Shown here: positions 52,753 through 61,890 of the stretch, piece by piece
Layout of the letters: each line of letters opens with the position of its first letter
Position numbering within the stretch: the stretch's first letter is position 1
Source: Sporocytophaga myxococcoides DSM 11118
GTDB lineage: Bacteria > Bacteroidota > Bacteroidia > Cytophagales > Cytophagaceae
Reading direction: 5' to 3'
NCBI RefSeq assembly: GCF_000426725.1
Contig: NZ_AUFX01000012.1
Coordinates: forward strand, 62,001-126,000
DNA: 64,000 nt
Position numbers and translations under genes: made by a program
Notes under the pieces: generated by a model
Told to the model about the DNA's origin: nothing
Database searches by the model: none
What the model saw: only the letters and a program-made list of their open reading frames with translations

Positions 52753-54162
52753 TTAGAATCTGAAGTAAATAAATGGGTTGTAGGTTCCTGCAATAAGTGA
52801 GAGCATACTCAACACGAATAAAATTAACAATACAGAAACACCTGCAAAATCAGCCGTTGTTCGCAAATTTTCGCTTTCTCTGAAGACCTTGATTCTCCTT
52901 AGTTGTAGCAGGTTTTTAACCAGTGGAGTTGAGAAAATAAGTCCTGCTATGAATGCAATTATAAAATCAACATCTCTGAAGGGAATTAAGTAGTTTTCAT
53001 TGACAGGGGAGAGCTCTGGGGAAAGCATATTTTTCAGATAACCGAATGCAATACTCAGACTGTCTGATCTGAAAAATACCCATCCTATACATATTACTAT
53101 TAAAGAATAACTGTGTTTTACCAATGATGGCAATCTTTCTATAAAGTTTCCCCAAGGCGTTCTTTCCAATATCAGAAAAGCCCCGTGCCATCCTCCCCAG
53201 ACAATAAATGTCCAGTTTGGCCCATGCCACAAACCACATAGAAGAAATACTGTGATAAGGTTAAAGTATGTTCTTAAGTTTCCTTTTTTATTGCCTCCCA
53301 TAGGGATATACAAGTAATCTCTGAACCATGAAGAGAGTGATATATGCCACCTGCGCCAAAACTCTTTTATTGATTTTGAAATGTATGGGTAATTAAAATT
53401 TTCAGGAAAATCAAAGCCAAACATTTTACCTAATCCGACCGCCATGTCAGAGTATCCAGAAAAGTCAAAGTATATTTGCATGGCATAAGAGAGGATGGCT
53501 ATCCAGGAAATAAAGAATCCTGCTTCTGCTGCATTTTGAGCAAAAATATAATCTACTGCTCCGGCAAGATTATTTGCTATCAAAACTTTTTTGGCAAGTC
53601 CGATAATAAATCTCTTTAATCCTATGACTATTTTTTTAAATGAGTGTTTTCTTTCGGTTAGCTGCTGCGATATTTCCGGATAACGCACTATGGGCCCTGC
53701 TACCAGTTGAGGGAAATTAGTAATGTATAAACCCAGGTTTACAATGCTTTTTTGTGACTGTGAAGATTTTCTATATACATCAATTATATAAGATAAGGCG
53801 TGAAATGTAAAAAAAGATATGCCTAGAGGCAGTGTAATTTTTTCTGCTGCCGGCATGCCTCCTAACTCCAATAAGAAGTTGGAATATTTGAAGTAAATCA
53901 AAAAACCAAGATTGAATATTACAGCAAGAGTAATAGTGGTTTTGGGAGCCAGCTCATCCGGTTTCTCCAGCATTGATGCGAAGAAAAAATTAGCTAAAAT
54001 GGAGACAAGCATCACATAACTATTCTGCGCTTCTCCCCATATGTAAAATGAAAGACTTGCTGCTAAAAGGAATAGATTTTTAAATTTTCCCGGTAAAATA
54101 TAATATCCCAAAAGGCATATTGGCAGGAAAAGAAATATGAAAACAAGAGAACTAAAGACCAT
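52753..54162 (-). CDS. MBOAT-family O-acyltransferase (AlgI/DltB-like)
   Basis: A 469-residue polytopic membrane protein with about 11 helices. The family region DFSGYSDMAVGLGKMFGFDFPENFNYPY-type segment is present in short pieces (YFDFSGYSDMA, FWRRWHISLSSWFRDYLYIP) and the conserved catalytic His lies in GLWHGPNWTFIVWG (about 313). AlgI-type proteins move acetyl groups across the inner membrane to a periplasmic acetyltransferase, here the AlgJ-like neighbour. The target is probably a secreted polysaccharide. Confidence 0.93.
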   Translation of the reverse strand: MVFSSLVFIFLFLPICLLGYYILPGKFKNLFLLAASLSFYIWGEAQNSYVMLVSILANFFFASMLEKPDELAPKTTITLAVIFNLGFLIYFKYSNFLLELGGMPAAEKITLPLGISFFTFHALSYIIDVYRKSSQSQKSIVNLGLYITNFPQLVAGPIVRYPEISQQLTERKHSFKKIVIGLKRFIIGLAKKVLIANNLAGAVDYIFAQNAAEAGFFISWIAILSYAMQIYFDFSGYSDMAVGLGKMFGFDFPENFNYPYISKSIKEFWRRWHISLSSWFRDYLYIPMGGNKKGNLRTYFNLITVFLLCGLWHGPNWTFIVWGGWHGAFLILERTPWGNFIERLPSLVKHSYSLIVICIGWVFFRSDSLSIAFGYLKNMLSPELSPVNENYLIPFRDVDFIIAFIAGLIFSTPLVKNLLQLRRIKVFRESENLRTTADFAGVSVLLILFVLSMLSLIAGTYNPFIYFRF

Positions 54163-54293
54163 TGTGAATATTTGATTATCAAAGATAATTCAAATGACTC
54201 AACGGGCAAAATAAGCTATTTAGTACGGATTAAAATTTCTAATTGAGAATTTTCAAATGTCTAATTCTTTGAAAGTCAATCGTGTTTCATTCT

Positions 54294-54809
54294 TTATTTT
54301 TGTTGGGTAAAATAATAAATTGCTCCTGCGATAATGAGCACAAAGAGTATAACTAGAATCGCAACAGTTGTCCTTGAAGATTTTCTGGAAGCTTTAAGGC
54401 GCAGGTTCTCAGTTTTGGCGAATTTACTTCCCCATAATCCTTTTACTGCATATACGACCTTGTCAACTGTAGATTTATCTTTTACAACATAATCAAAAGC
54501 TCCTGCCAATTTTACTTTATCAATTAAAGCTTTCTCTTTTTCATTGGTAAGAACTATAATATCGGCTTCCGGCTTCCTTTTTTTGATAAGCTTTACTGCA
54601 TCGATTATATTAAGATCAGAGTATTGTTCATCCAGGATTACAATGTCAAGGTCCTTACCGGTATAGATGTCGAGATCCTTTGCTATTGTATGGCCATTCC
54701 TGTGTATATTCACTTTCTCACGAAATTCTCGTTTAAGCCTTTCTGTGAGAAGCGTTGAACTCATTTCATCTTCGATCAGTAAAATATCTAGAGTTGTATC
54801 CTCGGTCAT
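54294..54809 (-). CDS. Receiver-domain protein with C-terminal membrane anchor
   Basis: A 171-residue protein. The receiver (about 6-125) keeps the key residues: Glu13-Asp14, phospho-acceptor Asp60 in IVILDEQYSD, Thr88 and Lys110. After a basic linker (RLKASRKSSRTT) comes one hydrophobic helix (148-167) and a five-residue tail, so the protein is tail-anchored in the inner membrane rather than DNA-binding. No kinase is adjacent. It lies 131 bp upstream of the O-acetylation pair on the same strand and may control a membrane process there (inference). Confidence 0.85.
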   Translation of the reverse strand: MTEDTTLDILLIEDEMSSTLLTERLKREFREKVNIHRNGHTIAKDLDIYTGKDLDIVILDEQYSDLNIIDAVKLIKKRKPEADIIVLTNEKEKALIDKVKLAGAFDYVVKDKSTVDKVVYAVKGLWGSKFAKTENLRLKASRKSSRTTVAILVILFVLIIAGAIYYFTQQK

Positions 54810-54864
54810 AAAGTAAAGTTTTTCACTTTTAACATGAGGAAAAATGAATTGTTTAAATTATTGG

Positions 54865-56880
54865 TTAAACTTCTGTTAATACTTTTCTAAGCTCTCTTCT
54901 CATGATCTTATTTGAGGCAGTTCTGGGAATGATTGCAATTTTTACGATTTGAGAGATTCTGAACAAGGGATTTAACTGAGATGTAAGTAAATCTTGCAGA
55001 TTCTTCTTAAGAAGACCTTCATCGGAGGACTGATTTCTTTCTGTGTAAAAGACTACCAGCCTTTCCGGCCCGCCTGTAGTCGGGGCGATTGACACAGCAG
55101 CAGTTTCCATCACCTCTGGGTGTTTGTTGAGGGTTTCTTCTATCTCGACAGCACTTATTTTTATGCCTCCAAGATTCATTGCATCATCTGTTCTTCCTAC
55201 GCTTTTGTAAAATCTGTAGGGTCCTTCTTGAATTGTTTCAAATGCATCACCATGCTTTCGAAGTACTTCTCCACCTGGCCCACTGGGCATCCCTAAAAAA
55301 TATTCGTTATGATGGTTTCTGTTCAAAAGTGTTTGACTTAAACCTAGTGAGGGCGGAACAAGAAACACTTCCCCGGTTTCATTGACTCCCGCAGCTTGTT
55401 TGTTTTCGTCAAGTAAATAATAATTAAGGCCCAGCGCGGGTGTTGTAAACATAGCAGGTGAAGCGGGTTCACAAATAGTACCTGTAATATAGCCTCCGCC
55501 TATTTCTGTGCCTCCACAATATTCGATTATGGGAGCATTAAAATCTGACATTCCCATAAGATATAAGTAATCATCAGCATTGGAAGGCTCTCCTGTCGAT
55601 GAATACAACCGAACATTCCAGTTAAACTTATTTATAAAATCGTTTTTAATCCAACCTCTTACAACCGATGGGATCGTTCCCATAATGGTGATACAGGCTT
55701 TTTCAGCAAATTTTCCAAACTGTTCGGTAACTGGTGATCCAGTGAATAAGGCTATAGTTGCTTTATTGATTAATCCGGCATATATAAGCCATGGTGCCAT
55801 CATCCAACCCATTCCTGTTGTCCAGGTTACCACATCAGACTCTTTTATGTCAAGGTGAAAATGTCCGTCAGCTGCGCATTTTATAGGTGTGGTGTGCGTC
55901 CATGGAATTGACTTTGGCTCCTTTGTTGTTCCGGATGAAAAAAGAATATTGGTTATATCGTATGGATCGCATTCCGTGGAACATGCAGTGTTTTTTGACA
56001 GTAATTTTCCTAATACCAAGTCTCCTTTCCGAAGATTTTCTTCCTGGTCCAAAGATACAAGAATGGCAGGTCCGCAATTCGCTTCTTTAACTTTGTCATA
56101 AACATTAAGCGTTTTGCCTCCATAAGTGTATTGAGTTATAGTAATGATCGCTTTTGCATCAGTCATCTCGACACGCTTGCGGAGTTCAACAGGCGAAAAG
56201 CTGTCTGCAACAGAAACGGCAATCATGCCCGCCTTAACAAGAGCCAGATATATGGCTACTGCATCAATAGAAAATGGAAGATAAAGAACAAACCGATCGC
56301 CTCTTTTGAATCCGCTCTCCAAAAGGCCGTTAGCAATACGGTTGGTATATAAATCCAGTTGTTCGTATGTTATCTTTTGGATATTTTCATTTTCTTCGCA
56401 GCCTTCAATGATGGCCATTTTATTTTTGTCAGCACGGAAACAGCTATCTGCAATATTCATTAGAGCCCCTTCCATCCAAATGGCTTCTTCCACACCGTGA
56501 GAAGTGTCGAGTATTGATAGATAAGATTCTTTAAATTTTATGCCAGTCCTTTTAACAGCCCTCTCCCAGTATAGTCCTCTGAAAGATGATGCCCAACTGA
56601 AAAGTTCTTTATAATCTTTGCTGCCACTTTCAGCTATCAACCATGATAAATTAGAATTTTCAATATCCTTATGTGATGGAGACCAGGCAATCCCTGCTTT
56701 ATTTTTCTTATAAAGTTCATGAAATACTTCCTTCCAGAGATTGATTTCATTACGTGAAAAATGGGCCTTTAGAACGTTTTTCCACCATGAAGCTTTTTCC
56801 TCAATAGAGCCTTCTTTTTCAGATAGAATTTTAAGTTGTTCCCTTTCAACGTCATCCAGTATAGCTGAATATATTTTCAT
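54865..56880 (-). CDS. Acyl-CoA/acetoacetyl-CoA synthetase-like AMP-forming ligase
   Basis: A 671-residue adenylate-forming enzyme with an extended N-terminal part (about 1-150) as in acetyl-/acetoacetyl-CoA synthetases and plant AAE17/18-like proteins. Motifs are LFSSGTTKEPKSIPW (P-loop), EYCGGTEIGGG, YKSVGRTDDAMNLGGIKISAVEIE hinge region and, at the end, RTASNKIMRREL, where the usual Gly before the catalytic Lys is Asn. It activates a carboxylic acid to its CoA thioester through an acyl-AMP. The natural substrate is unknown. Divergent from polA. Confidence 0.88.
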   Translation of the reverse strand: MKIYSAILDDVEREQLKILSEKEGSIEEKASWWKNVLKAHFSRNEINLWKEVFHELYKKNKAGIAWSPSHKDIENSNLSWLIAESGSKDYKELFSWASSFRGLYWERAVKRTGIKFKESYLSILDTSHGVEEAIWMEGALMNIADSCFRADKNKMAIIEGCEENENIQKITYEQLDLYTNRIANGLLESGFKRGDRFVLYLPFSIDAVAIYLALVKAGMIAVSVADSFSPVELRKRVEMTDAKAIITITQYTYGGKTLNVYDKVKEANCGPAILVSLDQEENLRKGDLVLGKLLSKNTACSTECDPYDITNILFSSGTTKEPKSIPWTHTTPIKCAADGHFHLDIKESDVVTWTTGMGWMMAPWLIYAGLINKATIALFTGSPVTEQFGKFAEKACITIMGTIPSVVRGWIKNDFINKFNWNVRLYSSTGEPSNADDYLYLMGMSDFNAPIIEYCGGTEIGGGYITGTICEPASPAMFTTPALGLNYYLLDENKQAAGVNETGEVFLVPPSLGLSQTLLNRNHHNEYFLGMPSGPGGEVLRKHGDAFETIQEGPYRFYKSVGRTDDAMNLGGIKISAVEIEETLNKHPEVMETAAVSIAPTTGGPERLVVFYTERNQSSDEGLLKKNLQDLLTSQLNPLFRISQIVKIAIIPRTASNKIMRRELRKVLTEV

Positions 56881-57192
56881 TAAATGAAGTAATAAGTTAA
56901 AACAATATTACAATCGGCAGTCAGGCAAAATGCTCCATTAAGTTTTTAACAAGAATTAAACCATTTTGTCTAACTGCAACTTGGAAAAAGATCAGTTTTT
57001 TCCCTGAACTGGAGATTTACGCATTGTTGCTTAGAGAGTTGGAAACTTGACCGATAAATGTGGAAGGCAATAATCTGATAAAAATTCAAGCTTATTTTTA
57101 AAAGCCTGAAAACTAGAATTATTTTGATTTTTATTTTGTTCCCTAGGATAAATCTTTTGTTTATCTCCCTTACAAAGTATTAATTTTAGTTC
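56881..57192. other. 312-bp divergent region with a long inverted repeat
   Basis: Between the acyl-CoA synthetase and polA. It holds the inverted repeat at 56917-56977 (listed separately) and the polA leader. No coding potential. Confidence 0.5.
56917..56977. repeat. 16-bp imperfect inverted repeat
   Basis: GCAGTCAGGCAAAATG (56917-56932) and CATTTTGTCTAACTGC (56962-56977) pair over 16 positions with one mismatch and one G-U, separated by 29 nt. It begins 37 bp upstream of the synthetase start and could be an operator pair or a structured leader. Confidence 0.5.
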
Positions 57193-60015
57193 ATGAACGG
57201 TTCCGAAAAAAAACTTTTTCTCCTGGATGCTATGGCCTTGATTTACAGGGCTCATTTTGCTTTCAGTAAAAATCCGAGAATAACTTCTACAGGTATAAAT
57301 TCCAGCGCAGTTTTTGGTTTTACCAATTCCCTTCTGGAAGTTTTATATAAAGAAAAACCTACCCACATTGGTGTAGCAATTGATACGGCAGGGCCGACAT
57401 TCAGACATGAAAGTTTTGTTGAATATAAAGCGAACAGGCAAGAACAGCCTGAAGATATTACCATAGCAATCCCTTATATAGCCAGACTTTTGGAAGCATT
57501 TCAGATTCCTCTTATAGGAATTCCCGGCTATGAGGCAGATGATGTTATTGGTACCTTGTCAACTAAAGCCTGCAAAGAAGGCTATACCGTGTACATGCTT
57601 ACTATGGATAAGGATTATAGCCAGTTGGTTAACGATTGTGTGTATCTCTACAAGCCATCCTATATGGGCAACGGACATGAGGTTTACGATGTTGCCAGAG
57701 TTCTTGAGAAATTTGGTATTAAGAGAGTTGATCAAGTAAGAGATATCCTGGGCCTGATGGGAGATAGTGTTGACAATATACCGGGCATTCCTGGTATTGG
57801 AGAAAAGACAGCTAAGAAACTTATTGCAGAATATGATACGGTTGAAAATCTTATTGCCAATGCCGACAATCTGAAGGGTAAACTGAAAGAAAATGTTGTG
57901 AACTTCGGACCTCAGGGAATTCTTTCGAAAGAGCTTGCTACAATCCACTGTGATGTCCCGGTTGTATTCGATGATGAATTGTTCAGGTACAAAGAACCTC
58001 TGAAAGAAGAATTATCAAAGCTTTTTGATGAACTAGAATTTAAAACTCTCAAGAAAAGAGTTTTTGGAGAAGATGCTTCTGCTGTACAGCAGGCTGCTTC
58101 AGGAAAGTCTACAACAAAGGTAAATCCGACCGGGCAAATGTCAATGTTCGGAAATGCAGAGGAGGAAGTTCTGACTGAAGAGCAAGTAGAAGAAAAGGTC
58201 TTCTGTACTATAAAAGATACTGTTCATGATTATAGGGTTATTGATACTCCTGAACTTATATCTTCTTTGGTCTCTTATCTGAAAGTTCAGGATGAGTTCT
58301 GTTTTGATACTGAAACCACCAGTCTTGATGCTGCTGAGACAGATCTTGTCGGACTGGCTTTTTCATACTACAAAGGTGAAGCATATTATGTCCCTGTATC
58401 GCAGAATTTTGAAAAGGCTAAAGCGATAGTAGATGCCTTCAAAGATGTTCTTGAAGATAAAAGGATTTTAAAGATCGGTCAGAATTTGAAGTTTGATATC
58501 CTTGTTTTAAAACGATACGGGATTAATGTTGATGGCCCTGTCTTTGACACAATGCTTGCTCACTATCTGATAGAGCCAGATATGCGTCATAATATGGATT
58601 TCATGTCAGAGTATTACCTTAATTATTCTCCTGTTTCTATTGAAACCCTGATTGGAAAGAAGGGTGTAAGGCAGAAGAATATGAAAGATGTTCCGCTAAA
58701 AGATATTGCTGAATATGCAGCAGAGGATGCTGATATTACCTTCCAGCTGAAACATATACTTCAGCCTATTCTTAAAGAGCAGAAAACGGAAAAACTCTTC
58801 GGCGAAGTCGAAATCCCCTTGGTAACAGTACTTGCAGACGTAGAGAGCGCCGGAGTAAAGATCAATCCGGATGCTCTGAAAGAGTTTTCAAAGCAACTGG
58901 ATATGGAACTCCTTGATATTGAAAAAAGTATTTTTAACCGTGCGGGATGTGAGTTTAATATTGCTTCTCCAAAACAATTGGGAGAGGTATTATTTGAAAG
59001 ACTGAAAATTGATCCTAAGGCTAAGAAGACTAAGACCGGACAATATGCAACAGGAGAAGAGGTTCTTTCCAAACTTGCTCCAGAACATCTTATTGCTCAG
59101 GAAATCCTTGATTACAGAGAGCTTCAAAAACTGAAGTCTACCTATGTGGATACCTTACCACTTCTTATCAGTAAAGTCGATGGAAGGGTTCATACTTGTT
59201 ACAATCAGGCAGTGGCGGCTACGGGAAGACTGAGCAGCACAAATCCCAATTTGCAAAACATTCCTATTCGTACTGATAGGGGAAAAGAAATCAGGAAAGC
59301 TTTTGTTGCCAGAGACAGTGACCACCTGATTTTATCGGCAGATTATTCTCAAATAGAACTTAGAATAATGGCTGAATTCAGTAAGGAAAAGAATATGATC
59401 GAGGCTTTTCAAAAGGGAATTGACATTCATACAACTACTGCAAGTAAGGTCTATAAGGTTAATTTAGATCAGGTAACATCTGATATGAGAAGAAATGCCA
59501 AGATGGTAAACTTTGGTATCATCTACGGTATTTCAGCCTTCGGCCTTTCTCAAAGGCTTGATATTCCTAGAAAAGAAGCTGCGGATATCATAGATGCATA
59601 TTTTAATGAGTTTCCGGCCATTAAGTCTTATATGGATGAGGTTATCAACAAAGCACGTGAGCATGAGTATGTAGAAACAATCCTGGGAAGGAGAAGATAT
59701 TTAAGAGATATCAATTCCAGAAATATCACCCAGAGAGGTTATGCTGAAAGGAACGCCATTAACGCGCCTATTCAGGGAAGTGCCGCTGATATGATAAAAG
59801 TAGCAATGATCAATATTCATAATTGGATGAAGCAAGAAAACCTGAAGTCACGAATGATTATGCAGGTACACGATGAACTTGTTTTTGATGCTCATAGGTC
59901 AGAGGTGGATGTATTGAAGTTGAAGGTCGAAGAGTTTATGAAAACTGCTCTTCCTATGTCTGTTCCTATGGAGATTGGTATAGGCGTCGGAGAAAATTGG
60001 CTTGAAGCGCATTGA
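57193..60015 (+). CDS. polA: DNA polymerase I
   Basis: A 940-residue family A polymerase with all three activities apparently intact. The 5'-3' exonuclease domain is about 1-290 (LLDAMALIYRAHFAF, YEADDVIGTL, GDSVDNIPGIPGIGEKTA). The 3'-5' proofreading domain (about 340-530) keeps FDTETTSLD, NLKFD and YAAEDAD, so unlike in some lineages it should be active. The polymerase domain has motif A DYSQIELR (about 717), motif B RRNAKMVNFGIIYG (about 766) and motif C VHDELVF (about 892). Replication and repair enzyme, cytoplasmic. A terminator follows. Confidence 0.98.
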   Translation: MNGSEKKLFLLDAMALIYRAHFAFSKNPRITSTGINSSAVFGFTNSLLEVLYKEKPTHIGVAIDTAGPTFRHESFVEYKANRQEQPEDITIAIPYIARLLEAFQIPLIGIPGYEADDVIGTLSTKACKEGYTVYMLTMDKDYSQLVNDCVYLYKPSYMGNGHEVYDVARVLEKFGIKRVDQVRDILGLMGDSVDNIPGIPGIGEKTAKKLIAEYDTVENLIANADNLKGKLKENVVNFGPQGILSKELATIHCDVPVVFDDELFRYKEPLKEELSKLFDELEFKTLKKRVFGEDASAVQQAASGKSTTKVNPTGQMSMFGNAEEEVLTEEQVEEKVFCTIKDTVHDYRVIDTPELISSLVSYLKVQDEFCFDTETTSLDAAETDLVGLAFSYYKGEAYYVPVSQNFEKAKAIVDAFKDVLEDKRILKIGQNLKFDILVLKRYGINVDGPVFDTMLAHYLIEPDMRHNMDFMSEYYLNYSPVSIETLIGKKGVRQKNMKDVPLKDIAEYAAEDADITFQLKHILQPILKEQKTEKLFGEVEIPLVTVLADVESAGVKINPDALKEFSKQLDMELLDIEKSIFNRAGCEFNIASPKQLGEVLFERLKIDPKAKKTKTGQYATGEEVLSKLAPEHLIAQEILDYRELQKLKSTYVDTLPLLISKVDGRVHTCYNQAVAATGRLSSTNPNLQNIPIRTDRGKEIRKAFVARDSDHLILSADYSQIELRIMAEFSKEKNMIEAFQKGIDIHTTTASKVYKVNLDQVTSDMRRNAKMVNFGIIYGISAFGLSQRLDIPRKEAADIIDAYFNEFPAIKSYMDEVINKAREHEYVETILGRRRYLRDINSRNITQRGYAERNAINAPIQGSAADMIKVAMINIHNWMKQENLKSRMIMQVHDELVFDAHRSEVDVLKLKVEEFMKTALPMSVPMEIGIGVGENWLEAH

Positions 60016-60063
60016 TAGAACGCTCCTTGATTTTAAATTTTAATAAGAATTATAACCACAAAG

Positions 60064-60094
60064 TCTTCCTGTATTGATATCAGGAGGATTTTTC
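60064..60094 (+). terminator. Terminator between polA and the methyltransferase gene
   Basis: TCTTCCTG (60064-60071) pairs with CAGGAGGA (60081-60088, one G-U), then TTTTTC. It ends only 6 bp before ATG 60100, so GGAGGA may also serve as a ribosome site that is hidden in the hairpin. Confidence 0.7.
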
Positions 60095-60099
60095 AAAAG

Positions 60100-61272
60100 A
60101 TGAACAGAATAGTAAAGTTAAAACCAAAGAAGGAAAAGGCTGTATTAAACAAACATCCTTGGGTCTTCTCTGGTGCAGTGGCTAAGGCAAATGCAAAAGA
60201 TGGAGATATTGTTGAAGTTGTAGATGCTGATAATAGGTTTCTTGCCTATGGATTTTATTCTTCAGAGAGCCAGATTGTATGTAGGTTGTTTGAGTGGGAC
60301 AAAAGCAAAGATAAATTTGATGAAGCATATTGGTCAGGCAAAATTGAAAGAGCGCTTCAGTTAAGAAAATCAATTATTGATTTTAGCTCAACGAATGCTT
60401 ACAGACTACTTCATGCGGAAGGAGATTTTTTACCAGGACTTATTGCGGATGTTTATAAAGATACTTTGGTTTTGCAAATAAGCATTACTGGGATAGAACA
60501 AAGGAAGGAGCTATTCTTTGATATATTCAAAAAGTTAGGATATTCATCTATTTACCTCAGATCAAGCGGGAGTTCAAAGAAGAATCTTGATGTCAAGTCT
60601 GAAGGTGTTTGGATTGCCGGAGAAGATAAAGGCCCCTTTGAAGTATTGGAAAATGGACTTAAGTTTTTGATAGATGTTGTAGAAGGCCAGAAGACAGGCT
60701 TTTTCCTTGATCAGCGCGATAATCGTGAATTAGTAAAACGTTTTTCCTCTAATAAAATAGTTCTCAACGCTTTTAGTTATACAGGAGGATTCTCTGTATA
60801 TGCTCAAGCAGGAGGAGCAGAGGAAGTGCATTCTCTGGATATCTCATCAGATGCAGTGAAAGGTGCTCAAGACAATGTTTTGCTGAACTTCCCCACGGCT
60901 TCGCATAAATCCATAGCAAAGGATTGTTTCGAATTTTTGAAAGAAATGCCGGAGAACTATTATGATCTCATCATTCTGGATCCTCCCGCATTTGCTAAAT
61001 CCGCTGCAGCAGTTGACAGGGCTGCCAGGGGTTATAAAGACATAAACATGCGTGCATTCAGGAAGATTAAAAAGGGAGGAATGCTTTTCACTTACTCATG
61101 TTCACAGCATATAACTAAAGACTTGTTTCAAAAAATCATTTTTGGTGCTGCTGCTGATTCGGGAAGAAATGTGAGAATTCTTTTTCAGTTGCACCAGCCA
61201 GCAGATCATCCTGTTAATCTTTATCATCCGGAAGGTGAATATCTGAAAGGCCTTGCTTTGTGGGTGGAGTAG
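60100..61272 (+). CDS. RlmI-like class I SAM-dependent rRNA methyltransferase
   Basis: A 390-residue enzyme with an N-terminal PUA domain (about 1-75; NKHPWVFSGAV) and a C-terminal Rossmann methyltransferase with LNAFSYTGGFSVYA (SAM site), HSLDISSDAV and LIILDPPAFAKS. RlmI methylates a cytosine at C5 in 23S rRNA; RlmI and related YccW-type enzymes share this arrangement, and a Cys in TYSCSQH is the expected catalytic region. Its stop codon lies inside a palindrome shared with the convergent yjbQ gene. Confidence 0.92.
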   Translation: MNRIVKLKPKKEKAVLNKHPWVFSGAVAKANAKDGDIVEVVDADNRFLAYGFYSSESQIVCRLFEWDKSKDKFDEAYWSGKIERALQLRKSIIDFSSTNAYRLLHAEGDFLPGLIADVYKDTLVLQISITGIEQRKELFFDIFKKLGYSSIYLRSSGSSKKNLDVKSEGVWIAGEDKGPFEVLENGLKFLIDVVEGQKTGFFLDQRDNRELVKRFSSNKIVLNAFSYTGGFSVYAQAGGAEEVHSLDISSDAVKGAQDNVLLNFPTASHKSIAKDCFEFLKEMPENYYDLIILDPPAFAKSAAAVDRAARGYKDINMRAFRKIKKGGMLFTYSCSQHITKDLFQKIIFGAAADSGRNVRILFQLHQPADHPVNLYHPEGEYLKGLALWVE

Positions 61273-61286
61273 TTTGTAACTACTCC
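61266..61286. terminator. Palindrome enclosing both convergent stop codons
   Basis: GGAGTAGTT (61266-61274) pairs with AACTACTCC (61278-61286) around TGT. The methyltransferase TAG (61270-61272) and the YjbQ TAG (61280-61282, minus) are in opposite arms. Confidence 0.65.
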
Positions 61287-61702
61287 CCAAAGATCGTTAC
61301 GGTAATTTCCCTGCCTGATGCATGATTACGATGTTCGCATAAATAAATTCCCTGCCATGTTCCCAGATTAAAACTTCCTCGAGTGACAGGAATGCTTATT
61401 GAGCTGCCCATTAACGATGCCTTAATATGAGCTGGCATATCATCGGGTCCTTCCAAAGTATGCTTATAGTAAGGCACATTCTCAGGTACCATTTTGTTGA
61501 AATGACTTTCAAAGTCTTGCCTAACTGTCGGATCAGCATTTTCATTAATGGTAAGACTTGCTGAGGTATGGTGAATAAAGACATGAGCCAATCCTGCAGA
61601 AACGTTTTTCAATTCAGGAACTTCAGATTCAATTTTATTAGTGATCAGATGAAATCCCCTTTTAAATGCAGGCAGAACAAAAGTCTTTTGAATACATTTC
61701 AT
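61280..61702 (-). CDS. yjbQ: YjbQ-family protein
   Basis: A 140-residue protein from ATG 61702, the family's usual length; the frame continues to 61768 but the extra 22 residues are outside the domain. Landmarks are GLAHVFIHHTSASLTINENADP, and the closing GTWQGIYLCEHRNH. YjbQ proteins are often called secondary thiamine-phosphate synthases because of weak activity in E. coli; the true role is unclear. Cytoplasmic. Convergent with the methyltransferase gene. Confidence 0.93.
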   Translation of the reverse strand: MKCIQKTFVLPAFKRGFHLITNKIESEVPELKNVSAGLAHVFIHHTSASLTINENADPTVRQDFESHFNKMVPENVPYYKHTLEGPDDMPAHIKASLMGSSISIPVTRGSFNLGTWQGIYLCEHRNHASGREITVTIFGE

Positions 61703-61890
61703 AATGTTTTTGGGATGAATATAACCTCTTGCTGTCTGAAAAACGCCTTTAAATCCTAAAATTTTCAAAGCGTATGTTTAACGGAATTTTGATTTCGTTG
61801 GACGAAAATAAAAGTATTTTTTTATCGGAATCTCGTAAATGATGTTTAAACACTTTTAACAAAAAGTCCTTCTGCTTGTTTACTACACTG

